The notes under the pieces were generated by a model that searched no databases, was not told the DNA's origin, and was given only the letters and a program-made list of their open reading frames with translations. A stretch of DNA of 36,942 bases, from positions 1-36,942 of the IMG/VR virus record IMGVR_UViG_3300034158_000065; one strand, 5' to 3'. A program made the position numbers and the translations under genes. Of this stretch, positions 29,093 to 36,661 are shown piece by piece. The stretch comes from a virus. The number at the start of each line of letters is the position of its first letter. The first letter of the stretch is position 1.

Positions 29093-31864
29093 TTATGATC
29101 GTAGCCTATCGGCAACAAAGGCTACGGTGTCACCGCCGTTCGGTGTCATGGTATCTGCCTTAGCCATTAGATGAGTGAGCAGCGCTTGCCGGGCTTCAGG
29201 GTGAACGTCGGTCAGGCGCGCTTTGGTTGCCTCGGCAATGAGGTGATGCACCTCTTTTGGGCGAGCAGGAGGTCGCTGGCCATCGGTTGGTGCCCAGAAA
29301 AATTCGGCGTTGGCCAGCGTCTCTTTCCGCTGCTCACTGGGAAGCCGTGGCCACGTTTTCAGATTGATGCTGTCGCGTAGCCGGTCAAGTTGGCCTCGGG
29401 CTTGGTTTGCATCTCCCTCTTCCAGGGCATCCAGCAGCGCAAGCGCACCGTCGCTACCGGTGGCCGTCATGCTGGCCAGCCAAGCGGCCACATCCCCCGA
29501 CTGAACCAACAGGGCGCGTGCATCATCCAGCGCGGCCTGCCGTTGCGCCTCTCTTCGCTTGGCCTCTATCCCTGTATGGAATGGGTCGGGGTCGGCCGGG
29601 CACGAATACGGGTGGCGTTCGGTCACCTTCAGCTCGCCATTGCGGATGTACACGAACCTATCACCCGCCCTCACAATTGAGCTGCGCCGGATCATGGCCA
29701 CGTCGTCCGCATCCAGTCCCAAATGGAATAGATTTACACCTCTCAATGGATCCTCCTTAGATCCTTGGTGATCGTCGCGTACAGTTGTTGCCAGAGCTCC
29801 AAGGGGGGAAAGACCCTCGCTTCGCTCGACACTCACTAACTCGCTGCGCTCTCCCACACCGACAGACACACCAGCCTGTGCCACTGATGCGGCGTGTGAG
29901 CCACATTTACGCAGTACCCACTCTCCGGTGCGTGTCGGCTGAGTGATGCCATCACAGGCCCTTACGCCCACGAGCTTTGTCATGGCTTCGCCGTACTGGT
30001 TAGGTTCGCTAAAGGCGGTCCGGTAGATACTCAAGGGGCGGGCATCACGACGGCAGCAAGGGCCGCCCATGGCCTGGGTGAAGTTCTTCCAGTCCACGGC
30101 ATCTGCATATCGGCGGCACTCTTCCATGATTGGGCTGGCCAGGGGCGCAACGACGATCCCTTTGGCTTCTTGTAAACGGCCAGGCAGCCGGCGCAGCTCG
30201 CGCCATATACCGACCGGCGGCCCTTTCAGAGGTTGGAATTGACGCAGGCCCCAGAGCGAGGCCCAGGCCCGCACCCGGCGGGCGCCTTCGGTGGCGGCCG
30301 TCTCGGCTTCCAGATCGCCTTCGTCGCCGACCCGGTACCCGTCGATATTCTTGGCGATGTACTTGACGATATAGCCCACGGCGCCGCCCTTCTCCTTGTC
30401 CATCACCTTCCAGTCAAAGCGGGGAGTGATATCGCTATAGGGCTGCTTGCTGTCGGGGTGGCGCTTGCGCACCAGATCGCCTTTGTCATGGCTGAGGGCA
30501 TAACGCTGCAGGATGCTGATCAAACGGTGCTGGTGTTCAGGTTTGACCCAGATCAGCAGGTGCCAGTGGGGTGTCCCGTCGTGATGAGGTTCAACCACTC
30601 TGAAACCGAAATATTCTATGGGGTCCTCAGTTGGGGGGAGATCGCCAACCTGGGAAAGGTTGCGAGCCAGTGCTGAGCGGCAGCGTTCCCACAACTTGCC
30701 GATATAGCGCTGGGTATCGCGGGGCGATGAGCCGTCATATTTGGAGTTTTCGGTGGTGCGGTCAGGCTGGTTTGGCTGTGACTTTTTGATGGTCTTCCAG
30801 GGGTGATATTTACTCGGCGCTGTCCAAGTAAAGAACAGACCCACGTAACCCATTTCATCGGCCACATCAGAAAAGCCCCGTGCCCGCACAACCAGTTCAT
30901 GGCGGCGGTTCTCGGGATTGGCGATGGACGCTTTGACCGCATCTTCCAGGCTGATGATGATCTCTTCCTGGGCGTTATAGGCTTCCATGTCCTTGAGCCA
31001 AGCTGCTGCCATCTGTTGGCGCTCGATGAAGGCCCGCAGCCCCTGGCTGGATACATAGGCGGACACACCCCGGCGAACGTGGCCCAGTAGGATGGCGCAG
31101 TGCTCACCATACTGTTCCCATATCTTGCGCAGTTTGCGTGCCCACCACTTGGGGTCAATCCAGCGCACAAGGTGTGCGGCAATAAAAGCATCGCGGGTCT
31201 CGGCGGTTATGAACTTGGGCAACCGTGGCAGCAACCCCCAGGCAGCAAGTGGCTGGCTGCATACCTTCCACAGCCGGAGCGCCGGTACCTGCTGATCGCC
31301 AAAATCGGTGGTGGCATTAAACAGCCTCATGACCCGCTCAACGTAGCTCACGGCCAGGCGTTCACGGTCTTCTTTGGTACGCAGAGACTCCAAGGGTTCG
31401 GGGATGGCGTTTTGCACTTGGCGCAAAGTGGTGATTCGACTTGATAGCCAGCGGTTGGCATCCTGGCAGATGGCCACACCCTTGAGCACATCCGGGGCAC
31501 GGCGTACGCAGTAGCCAACAAATAGCTCGGCTACCAGGTCGCTTGGTAGTTGTACCCCTGGCCCACCGCCTTCGCGTGGAATGGGGCGATCAAGCAGGTC
31601 GAGCGCCCAATCCAGTGCATATGCCCCGGTGATGCCGACAAAATAGGATCTGATGGTCTCAATCCTGGTATCGATATCGCCACCAGTGAACTCAGCACGG
31701 CGAGCAGCAGGCAGGCGAGCGGCAGACAATGGATAGAGAGAGACACGACGACAGGCCATGATGCGGCGCGCCATGGCTTTTGTGGACACAGCCAATTTCC
31801 AGGCAGCGGGCTGCCTGGGTGGTATGGGCTTGGCGTCAAATAGCTCGGTGTAATAGTCCCGCAT
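29093..31864 (-). CDS. GpA-type rolling-circle replication initiator
   Basis: A 923-residue P2 GpA family endonuclease (P2 A has 761). Motif I-like FFTWTAPSKYHP at about 345-355, HUH-type metal site HHDGTPHWHLLIWVKP at about 427-442, and the two catalytic tyrosines Y498 and Y502 in GYIVKYIAKNIDGY. It nicks the phage origin and stays linked to the 5' end during rolling-circle replication; in P2 the origin lies inside gene A. The C-terminal 300 residues are longer than P2's. It is the last gene of the early minus-strand operon; the start overlaps the preceding stop (TGATG). Confidence 0.92.
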   Translation of the reverse strand: MRDYYTELFDAKPIPPRQPAAWKLAVSTKAMARRIMACRRVSLYPLSAARLPAARRAEFTGGDIDTRIETIRSYFVGITGAYALDWALDLLDRPIPREGGGPGVQLPSDLVAELFVGYCVRRAPDVLKGVAICQDANRWLSSRITTLRQVQNAIPEPLESLRTKEDRERLAVSYVERVMRLFNATTDFGDQQVPALRLWKVCSQPLAAWGLLPRLPKFITAETRDAFIAAHLVRWIDPKWWARKLRKIWEQYGEHCAILLGHVRRGVSAYVSSQGLRAFIERQQMAAAWLKDMEAYNAQEEIIISLEDAVKASIANPENRRHELVVRARGFSDVADEMGYVGLFFTWTAPSKYHPWKTIKKSQPNQPDRTTENSKYDGSSPRDTQRYIGKLWERCRSALARNLSQVGDLPPTEDPIEYFGFRVVEPHHDGTPHWHLLIWVKPEHQHRLISILQRYALSHDKGDLVRKRHPDSKQPYSDITPRFDWKVMDKEKGGAVGYIVKYIAKNIDGYRVGDEGDLEAETAATEGARRVRAWASLWGLRQFQPLKGPPVGIWRELRRLPGRLQEAKGIVVAPLASPIMEECRRYADAVDWKNFTQAMGGPCCRRDARPLSIYRTAFSEPNQYGEAMTKLVGVRACDGITQPTRTGEWVLRKCGSHAASVAQAGVSVGVGERSELVSVERSEGLSPLGALATTVRDDHQGSKEDPLRGVNLFHLGLDADDVAMIRRSSIVRAGDRFVYIRNGELKVTERHPYSCPADPDPFHTGIEAKRREAQRQAALDDARALLVQSGDVAAWLASMTATGSDGALALLDALEEGDANQARGQLDRLRDSINLKTWPRLPSEQRKETLANAEFFWAPTDGQRPPARPKEVHHLIAEATKARLTDVHPEARQALLTHLMAKADTMTPNGGDTVAFVADRLRS

Positions 31865-32148
31865 CAGAACGGCAGGTGCTCGTCACAACGCAGGTTGGCG
31901 AGATATCGCTCCTGGTGAGCAATGGTATCCAACGCTTTCATGCGGTCGCGGCGCGTACATCTGCATTCAAAGAGCAGGCGGCACAAGGCGAATTTTGGTG
32001 CTGGCAGGCGAGCCTCCCGCAAGGCAAGGAGCTGGCGCTGGCACTGATGAAGGGCTTCCAGCTTTACCTTGGCGATAAATGACAAGGCGGCAATGTCGGC
32101 CTCAAGCTCCGCGTGCAGCGCTGAAAAATCCGGGGTGTTCTCGGTCAT
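31864..32148 (-). CDS. Small early-operon protein of unknown function
   Basis: A 94-residue helical protein: MTENTPDFSALHAELEADIA, a long helix through LHQCQRQLLALREARLPAPK, then three cysteines (CRLLFECRC). AGGTG precedes the ATG and the stop overlaps the replication initiator start by TGATG, so the two are probably translationally coupled. No family recognised. Confidence 0.65.
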   Translation of the reverse strand: MTENTPDFSALHAELEADIAALSFIAKVKLEALHQCQRQLLALREARLPAPKFALCRLLFECRCTRRDRMKALDTIAHQERYLANLRCDEHLPF

Positions 32149-32152
32149 CGGA

Positions 32153-32575
32153 TCACCTCGCCTTGTTCATGCAGAGGGGCTGACTCTTTCCACCAGTCAC
32201 CGATAGAGCGGTATCCCCCTGACCGAGCGCCAGCCAATAGATGGAGCGGATCGCCCCCAGTACGAGTAGCTCAGCTGTTTGCATCAACGGGGCTTCACGA
32301 GCGCCGATGAACTCAGCTCTGGCAGTAAGCCAGTGCGTGCCAAGACGACTTGCAACAGGAACCGAGCCCAGTCCGTCCTCACCCTCTTCATCGCCATCGT
32401 CCATCAGGGTTGCCGGGTTACTGGTGGCAACCAGGTGTATCTGGATGTACTGCTGGCCAGAGTGGAGTCCACCCAGGCATATCCGGTTATCCTCGGCGCG
32501 GGCTGCGAACATATCGGCAAGTAACCCCTCGATCAGTGTGGGGGCCTGACGGGCAATCTTGATTGCGTCGCTCAT
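32153..32575 (-). CDS. Early-operon protein of unknown function
   Basis: A 140-residue protein starting MSDAIKIARQAPTLIEGLLA. It has an acidic middle (DDGDEEGEDG) and a hydrophobic helix (ETAELLVLGAIRSIYWLALG-like, residues about 103-120). GAGGAAA lies close upstream of the ATG. No known motif. It sits between the HTH regulator and the replication gene; a replication or host-takeover role is possible from position only. Confidence 0.65.
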   Translation of the reverse strand: MSDAIKIARQAPTLIEGLLADMFAARAEDNRICLGGLHSGQQYIQIHLVATSNPATLMDDGDEEGEDGLGSVPVASRLGTHWLTARAEFIGAREAPLMQTAELLVLGAIRSIYWLALGQGDTALSVTGGKSQPLCMNKAR

Positions 32576-32621
32576 GATGGTTTCCTCATGGATGGGGCTG
32601 CTCGCGCAGCCCCTGATGGGA

Positions 32622-32909
32622 TTAGTGGGGTTGGGTCGGGCGTACTTGCTCGGGGATGATCAGCGAGCCTTTCATGAGCCAAACGGCATAGTCCGACAGG
32701 CCTGGGGTGTTAATGATGCGCAGCAGCAGGCCGCCACCAATCTCGCGATAGCCCAGCTCGTAGTTCTTGAGTGTGGTGGGGGGGATATCCAGCTGCTGGG
32801 CAAACTTGGGACGGCTTAATCCCAAGGAATCACGCAATTGGCGCAAGCGCTGGCGGGTTCCGTCGTTCAGGACGGTCATGGATGGCATTTCAGTGTTGGG
32901 CATGGTCAT
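32622..32909 (-). CDS. XRE-type HTH regulator, second in the phage
   Basis: A 95-residue protein from the ATG at 32909 (GGAG eight bases upstream). Residues about 18-60 form a helix-turn-helix: RQRLRQLRDSLGLSRPKFAQ, then QLDIPPTTLKNYELGYREIG, then LLLRIINTPGLSDYAVWLMKG. The layout is like the C repressor's (HTH followed by a '.Y..WLM..' end), so it may bind DNA as a dimer and tune early or replication genes. It starts 20 bases inside the 3' end of the preceding gene. Confidence 0.8.
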   Translation of the reverse strand: MTMPNTEMPSMTVLNDGTRQRLRQLRDSLGLSRPKFAQQLDIPPTTLKNYELGYREIGGGLLLRIINTPGLSDYAVWLMKGSLIIPEQVRPTQPH

Positions 32910-33288
32910 ATCTGTGACTCCGGCAATGGGCGATAGCGTTAAGGTGGCAATGGAGGTCGAACCAACGCACGGCCTCAATTTCCGCTCTGCGTGGATGGAA
33001 AAAGTTGGATTTGGAGGGCGGGATCTGTTGTGTTGCAGACAGACGCAAAGCCAGCAGAGTGCTCCTCACTCCATGGCCAGCTTTGTGAGGGCCGATAGGG
33101 AAAAACGTCACGCCACCCCCCTCAATAATTTGAACCCGGCCACTGGCCAAGTTTTCAAGCCGGGCATAGCCATGCAGACCGCGCAGCCAATTGGTGCCGA
33201 TACAGGTGTACCCCTGCAGAAAAAGGTATGTGTGTGCGTCTTTGATCCCGGGAACGGTACGGCGCGAAACAACGGCAGCACTTGCCAT
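32890..33288 (-). CDS. Early-operon protein of unknown function
   Basis: A 132-residue protein starting MASAAVVSRRTVPGIKDAHT. It has an aromatic/glycine-rich N-half (YLFLQGYTCIGTNWLRGLHGY) and a His-rich C-terminus (FDLHCHLNAIAHCRSHRYDHAQH), which might bind metal. The start overlaps the upstream stop (TGATG) and the 3' end overlaps the HTH gene by 20 bases. No family recognised; small proteins in this slot of P2-like phages are often host-takeover or exclusion factors. Confidence 0.55.
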   Translation of the reverse strand: MASAAVVSRRTVPGIKDAHTYLFLQGYTCIGTNWLRGLHGYARLENLASGRVQIIEGGGVTFFPIGPHKAGHGVRSTLLALRLSATQQIPPSKSNFFHPRRAEIEAVRWFDLHCHLNAIAHCRSHRYDHAQH

Positions 33289-33470
33289 CAGAGACCCCCT
33301 TTACGATGACTGACCAACGCAAACAGCGAGCCCCACGCGATAGCGGCAGGACGTTCGGCAACAGCGATACGGTCAGGGTGAAAAACGAAGTGGCGGCCAG
33401 CGTGGCCAGCCAGTTTGCGTTGTTGGATCCGGGCGTTGCGGACAGCCCGGTCAATGGGTAAGATGCACAT
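33288..33470 (-). CDS. Small early-operon protein of unknown function
   Basis: A 60-residue basic protein (MCILPIDRAVRNARIQQRKL, ending VSHRKGGL). I chose the ATG at 33470 because GGAG lies seven bases upstream; the frame is open to 33524. Its stop overlaps the next start (TGATG). No family recognised. Confidence 0.55.
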   Translation of the reverse strand: MCILPIDRAVRNARIQQRKLAGHAGRHFVFHPDRIAVAERPAAIAWGSLFALVSHRKGGL

Positions 33471-33507
33471 GTCATGACTCCTGGGGGATGATTGATAAAG
33501 AGCCCCG

Positions 33508-33930
33508 TTAGGTGTTTTCCGCACCAGTGATCGGGGTTTTCTTTTGCCCGTAATTTACGGGTGGATGCTGGTTGACCAGCGTATTCAACAGATGTTTGCT
33601 TCTCTCCAGCCGTTCGGCCTGGTGTGTAATCTCCCTCGGTTTTCCTCTTGGTTGTTCTGCTGACACACAACCCTCATGCCATTCGTAATGGGACATGCAG
33701 CCATGGAACAGCGATTGCCATTCGAGCCGGATCACTGCTTGGCGTATTGCCTCACGGTCACCCTTGGCCATTGCCGTGATGGCTTGCTCGGCGTGGGAAT
33801 CTGGATTCAGGCGTGCGATGTAGCAGATGGCACTGCGCTGGTCGCGATTGGCGGTGAGCCAGTAACGAGCAACGGCTGACTTGCTGCCCTCGACCTGTTC
33901 ACGCAGTAACGAAAGTCGTAATGGGTTCAT
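33508..33930 (-). CDS. Early-operon protein of unknown function
   Basis: A 140-residue protein starting MNPLRLSLLREQVEGSKSAV, with a helical first half (ARYWLTANRDQRSAICYIARL, AEQAITAMAKGDREAIRQAV) and a short charged C-terminus. The ATG at 33930 has AGGAG eight bases upstream. It follows the CII-like gene with a 13-base gap. I recall similar proteins in P2-like phages but no role. No motif recognised. Confidence 0.65.
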   Translation of the reverse strand: MNPLRLSLLREQVEGSKSAVARYWLTANRDQRSAICYIARLNPDSHAEQAITAMAKGDREAIRQAVIRLEWQSLFHGCMSHYEWHEGCVSAEQPRGKPREITHQAERLERSKHLLNTLVNQHPPVNYGQKKTPITGAENT

Positions 33931-33943
33931 GGTCGTGCTCCTC

Positions 33944-34426
33944 TCACATCGCCAGAGCTGCAAGTGGTGACATCACCTGGAAGCGCTGCTCGACGTCATT
34001 GATAAGCAGAGCAACAGAGCCCATCGCCGCAGTGGCAATACTCATGAAAGAACGGTGCTCGTTATTGGTAATGCGGCCGCGTTCTGTCAGCTCCAGCGTG
34101 CGCTGGCCGATGCTCGCTATCTGTGAGTTCAGCTGGATCACTTGGTGAGTGAGTGATGGAGCCCGCTCGGCACTGGGGATTGCGACAGCAGTCAGGCCGC
34201 ATTCCAGCAACAGGGCATCGAGCAGCGTTTCGTCTTGGGTCGCGTGGTAGAGCGCGATCAGGTCTTCGCCTGAAAGCTTGTGTTTCTGTGCCTGATTGAA
34301 CTTGTTACGCAGTACATGGGCAGACATGCCAATGCTGGCGGCCACTTGCTCTACGTTGTGATCCTTCGCAAAGCTGGCACAGGCTCCGCGGTAGTGGGGG
34401 TGTAGGCTTTTAGTGATATTCGACAC
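33944..34426 (-). CDS. CII-like regulatory protein (phage CP76 family)
   Basis: A 160-residue protein from a GTG at 34426, with GGAGG nine bases upstream. Evidence: SNITKSLHPHYRGACASFAKDH, then NVEQVAASIGMSAHVLRNKFNQ (HTH) and GEDLIALYHATQDETLLDALL, the pattern of the phage regulatory CII/CP76 family of P2-like phages, about 160-170 residues long. The longer ATG-started frame from 34501 would overlap the Cox gene leader and lacks a site. It is the second gene of the early operon; its DNA-binding target is unknown. Confidence 0.85.
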   Translation of the reverse strand: MSNITKSLHPHYRGACASFAKDHNVEQVAASIGMSAHVLRNKFNQAQKHKLSGEDLIALYHATQDETLLDALLLECGLTAVAIPSAERAPSLTHQVIQLNSQIASIGQRTLELTERGRITNNEHRSFMSIATAAMGSVALLINDVEQRFQVMSPLAALAM

Positions 34427-34501
34427 TCTGATATCCCTCCAAAGGTCGCTATGGTTTGGTGGCAAACGAGCCACAAACAGAGAGGCATATATGCAGTTCA
34501 T

Positions 34502-34828
34502 TCAGACACTCAGCCCAAGCCATGCGAGCCAGCCATCACGGATTTCCTTGGGCCGGCTTTCGAAGGCCAATTTCAGCCCTGCATTCCAGGCGGGCAGGTA
34601 TACGTAGTAGTCACCTTTGGCATTGGGGTTCCCTGGAACCTTCATTTCTACGCCGGGTAACTTACCCATCTTGATCATCTCCACCACGGCTTTGCGGGTT
34701 TTGCCGATGGCATGGCCGAATGCATCGGCGGTCACTGCATCGGTGTGAACCAATGAAGGGGTAAGACCGATGGCAAACTTGGCTGGCACTTCGGTCTGAT
34801 TGCTGGGGGTTTTGGTTGCATCACTCAT
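34502..34828 (-). CDS. cox: Cox-like excisionase / early regulator
   Basis: A 108-residue protein. The C-terminal YYVYLPAWNAGLKLAFESRP followed by KEIRDGWLAWLGL is almost the same as P2 Cox (YWVYLPAWNNGLKLAYESRP...). The middle FGHAIGKTRKAVVEMIKMGKLP is the winged-helix recognition region. Cox directs excision with integrase and represses the C promoter, favouring lytic growth. It is about 17 residues longer at the N-terminus than P2 Cox. It is the first gene of the early operon, divergent from C. Confidence 0.95.
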   Translation of the reverse strand: MSDATKTPSNQTEVPAKFAIGLTPSLVHTDAVTADAFGHAIGKTRKAVVEMIKMGKLPGVEMKVPGNPNAKGDYYVYLPAWNAGLKLAFESRPKEIRDGWLAWLGLSV

Positions 34829-34946
34829 ATCTGATACTCTCTCTGGTTACCCCTGCTAGCTGTAGAGAGCTTTCAGGGGCTTTTACTGTGAGATTCCAAA
34901 TGGAATTTCATATTCCGTTCGGAATAATATGTTTCGAGGAGAAGTT
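34829..34946. promoter_or_regulatory. C/Cox genetic switch with twin operators
   Basis: The 118-bp gap between divergent cox and C has two identical-arm inverted repeats: ATTCC-AAAT-GGAAT (34893-34906) and ATTCC-GTTC-GGAAT (34912-34925), centres 19 bp apart. They are likely C repressor operators, placed close to the C gene start. Promoter boxes are not clear. P2 itself uses two direct 8-bp operator repeats, so this layout differs. Confidence 0.7.
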
Positions 34947-35246
34947 GTGTCAATAGATACATCAGAGAAACTGAAGCTGATCAGAGAGTCAGAGAGGATG
35001 AACCGAAAGCAGTTCGCCGAGCTTACTGGCGTTCCATACAGCACACTTACCGGTTACGAGACGTTGGGAAAGGAGATTGGGTTTACTGCAATCCAGAAAA
35101 TATTCAGCCAACCTAGATTCAGGAAGTACCACAGTTGGTTCATGTTCGATGAAGTGTCACCAGAATCCGGCCAGGTCGCGCCGGTTCTCGCACACGTTGG
35201 GCAAGACAGCAGTGCGTTACCGCACTCAGACCAGAAAACTGGCTAA
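34947..35246 (+). CDS. C repressor (P2 C-like immunity repressor)
   Basis: A 99-residue protein from the GTG at 34947, exactly the length of P2 C. SIDTSEKLKLIRESERMNRK, then QFAELTGVPYSTLTGYE (HTH) and PESGQVAPVLAHVGQDSSA, ending HSDQKTG, align with P2 C nearly residue for residue. It holds lysogeny by repressing early (cox) transcription and gives superinfection immunity. GAGGAG lies a few bases upstream of the GTG; an ATG at 34929 would add six residues that P2 C lacks. Specificity may differ from P2, since the operators differ. Confidence 0.93.
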   Translation: MSIDTSEKLKLIRESERMNRKQFAELTGVPYSTLTGYETLGKEIGFTAIQKIFSQPRFRKYHSWFMFDEVSPESGQVAPVLAHVGQDSSALPHSDQKTG

Positions 35247-35330
35247 CCCTACATAGAGATTTTCTCGCCTATATAGAGGCGCAGAGCCTGAGCCAGCAGG
35301 TATCAACAAGCAGTATCGGAGAGCTTCGCT

Positions 35331-36311
35331 ATGTCGATTAAGAAGCTCGATGATGGTCAGTATCAAGTGGACGTTAGACCGAGGGGACGCAATGGAAAGC
35401 GGATCCGGCGGAGGTTTGCCAAGAAACACGAAGCTGTTGCCTTTGAGCGGCATGTGCTGGCGACGCAGCATGACAAGCCCTGGCAGAGTAAGCCTGCAGA
35501 TGCTCGCACGCTGGCTGAGCTCATCGAAATTTGGTGGGCGCATAAAGGGCAGCATCAAAAATGGGGTACTCATGCGCGCCGCACTTTACTACGTGCAGAT
35601 CGTTATCTGGGTGAGGTGCGGGTCAATCAGCTTGATGCCCATACTTTAACTTTGTTGCGCTCACGTATGCTGGCCGCAAGCATAACCCCCAATAGCGTCA
35701 ACCGCCTGGTGGTGGAGTTGAGTGGCATGTTCAACTTCCTCATTGAGGGAGGGTTCTACCACGGTGATAACCCGATTCGGGAACTGAAGGCCTTGAAGGT
35801 TGCCCCCAGAGAGATGAGTTATCTTTCCCCACTTGAGGTACAGCAATTGTTGGCTGGGTTGAGTGGGGATGATCGGGGAGTCGCAGTGTTATGCCTGAGT
35901 ACCGGCGCACGGTGGAGCGAGGCTTACACTGTGCGGGCTGAGCATGTGGTCAACCGACGGGTGACGTTCGTAGCTACCAAAAACGGTAAAAATCGGACGG
36001 TACCTATCAGTGCAGAGGTTGAGGCTCAATGGGTGGCGAACAAACGAGGGGTGTTGTTTCCCACGGCGAGCTATCTGCGGGTGCGAGAGATATTAAGGGC
36101 TGTGAAGCCTGATTTGCCAAAAGGGCAAGCCTTGCATGCACTACGACATACCTTTGCCACTCACTTTATGGCGAATGGCGGGAACATCCTAGTGCTGCAA
36201 CGGATCCTAGGTCATGCGTCTATCCAGCAGACGATGACCTATGCTCATTTCGCTCCTGATTTTTTACAGGATGCCGTGCAGTTCAATCCTCTGAAAGGTG
36301 GAGCTGGTTAG
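35331..36311 (+). CDS. int: Tyrosine integrase (P2 Int-like)
   Basis: A 326-residue tyrosine recombinase. Catalytic residues: R194 (TGARWSE), K220 region (TKNGKNR), H269-x-x-R272 (HALRHTFATHF), H295 (LGHASIQ) and Y304 (TMTYAHFAP). The N-terminus (SIKKLDDGQYQVDVRPRGRN) is the arm-binding domain and residues 60-150 the core-binding SAM-like domain. It catalyses integration at the phoU terminator and, with Cox, excision. GGAG lies nine bases before the ATG. It ends 169 bases from attR. Confidence 0.95.
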   Translation: MSIKKLDDGQYQVDVRPRGRNGKRIRRRFAKKHEAVAFERHVLATQHDKPWQSKPADARTLAELIEIWWAHKGQHQKWGTHARRTLLRADRYLGEVRVNQLDAHTLTLLRSRMLAASITPNSVNRLVVELSGMFNFLIEGGFYHGDNPIRELKALKVAPREMSYLSPLEVQQLLAGLSGDDRGVAVLCLSTGARWSEAYTVRAEHVVNRRVTFVATKNGKNRTVPISAEVEAQWVANKRGVLFPTASYLRVREILRAVKPDLPKGQALHALRHTFATHFMANGGNILVLQRILGHASIQQTMTYAHFAPDFLQDAVQFNPLKGGAG

Positions 36312-36319
36312 GTGTGAGG

Positions 36320-36339
36320 TGTCCACATGATTGACCACA
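36320..36339. promoter_or_regulatory. Putative integrase arm-type sites, right
   Basis: TGTCCACA (36320-36327) and TGACCACA (36332-36339), just after int, mirror the pair near attL (460-478). The remaining 36312-36480 sequence shows no gene I can support. Confidence 0.5.
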
Positions 36340-36480
36340 CCTGACCATTCATGAGGGGGAATGAAAGCTTATCAGAGCTTCCGGCTGAGCTTAGGGATTA
36401 CGGTAGTAAGCCAGGCATAGCAAGGCGCCTGGCTGAATTCCTTGAGTTTTCAGGGCTTAGTAAGCCTGATGGCAGAATGC

Positions 36481-36504
36481 ATAAAAAGGCGCGTTTCGCG
36501 CCTT
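36481..36504. other. attR core (24-bp direct repeat, right copy)
   Basis: Exact match to 389-412. Here the hairpin AAGGCGCG-TTT-CGCGCCTT is followed by TTTTG, so this end keeps the T tract of the original host terminator. The phage-host junction lies within this core. Confidence 0.88.
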
Positions 36505-36508
36505 TTTT
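36486..36508 (+). terminator. Host phoU terminator half, now at attR
   Basis: Perfect 8-bp stem, TTT loop, then a run ending in six T (36503-36508). Before integration this would have been the phoU terminator; it now separates the prophage from ytfL. Confidence 0.8.
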
Positions 36509-36557
36509 GTTGCACTGCATGTCAGAGCAAGATATCGCCACCCGGATAGCGGTTTTC

Positions 36558-36598
36558 TGCTAGAATATGCCCCCTGTGTGAGTTCCGGATGGACTCAC
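36558..36598 (+). promoter_or_regulatory. Promoter and leader hairpin of ytfL
   Basis: An extended -10, TGC-TAGAAT (36558-36566), with no good -35 is followed by a hairpin GTGAGT-T-CC / GGAT / GG-ACTCAC (36578-36598) in the 5' leader. The hairpin may affect expression. The region is host DNA, unaffected by the prophage. Confidence 0.45.
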
Positions 36599-36661
36599 GG
36601 TCTGGTCTCCCAGGCCCAGTTTGCCGTCTTGTGCTAAGGCGGGTGTAGCAATAGGTTAATC

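Larger units (their letters stand above)
389..36504. mobile_element. Complete P2-like prophage
   Basis: The element is bounded by a perfect 24-bp direct repeat and contains integrase, C repressor, Cox, GpA replication, full head genes, a full contractile tail, lysis and late-control genes. The integrase lies next to the right repeat, as expected for a P2-type prophage. Head and lysogeny genes resemble P2, whereas sheath, tube and baseplate proteins are of the DUF2586/2597/2590 type that I associate with Vibrio K139-like and Aeromonas phiO18P-like phages. Nearly all structural genes are open. The only suspect core gene is the large terminase, which has lost its stop codon. The leftmost 4.5 kb is accessory DNA with IS elements. 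Confidence 0.93.

Noticed and set aside
33155-33670. 171-codon minus-strand frame
   Set aside because: Overlaps two better-supported genes with good ribosome binding sites in other frames; cysteine/arginine-rich shadow composition.
34921-34946. ATG at 34929 as the C repressor start
   Set aside because: The GTG at 34947 has a better GAGGAG site and gives a protein of exactly P2 C length that aligns from its first residue.
36351-36563. 70-codon plus-strand frame across attR
   Set aside because: Runs through the att core and terminator and has no recognisable protein pattern.
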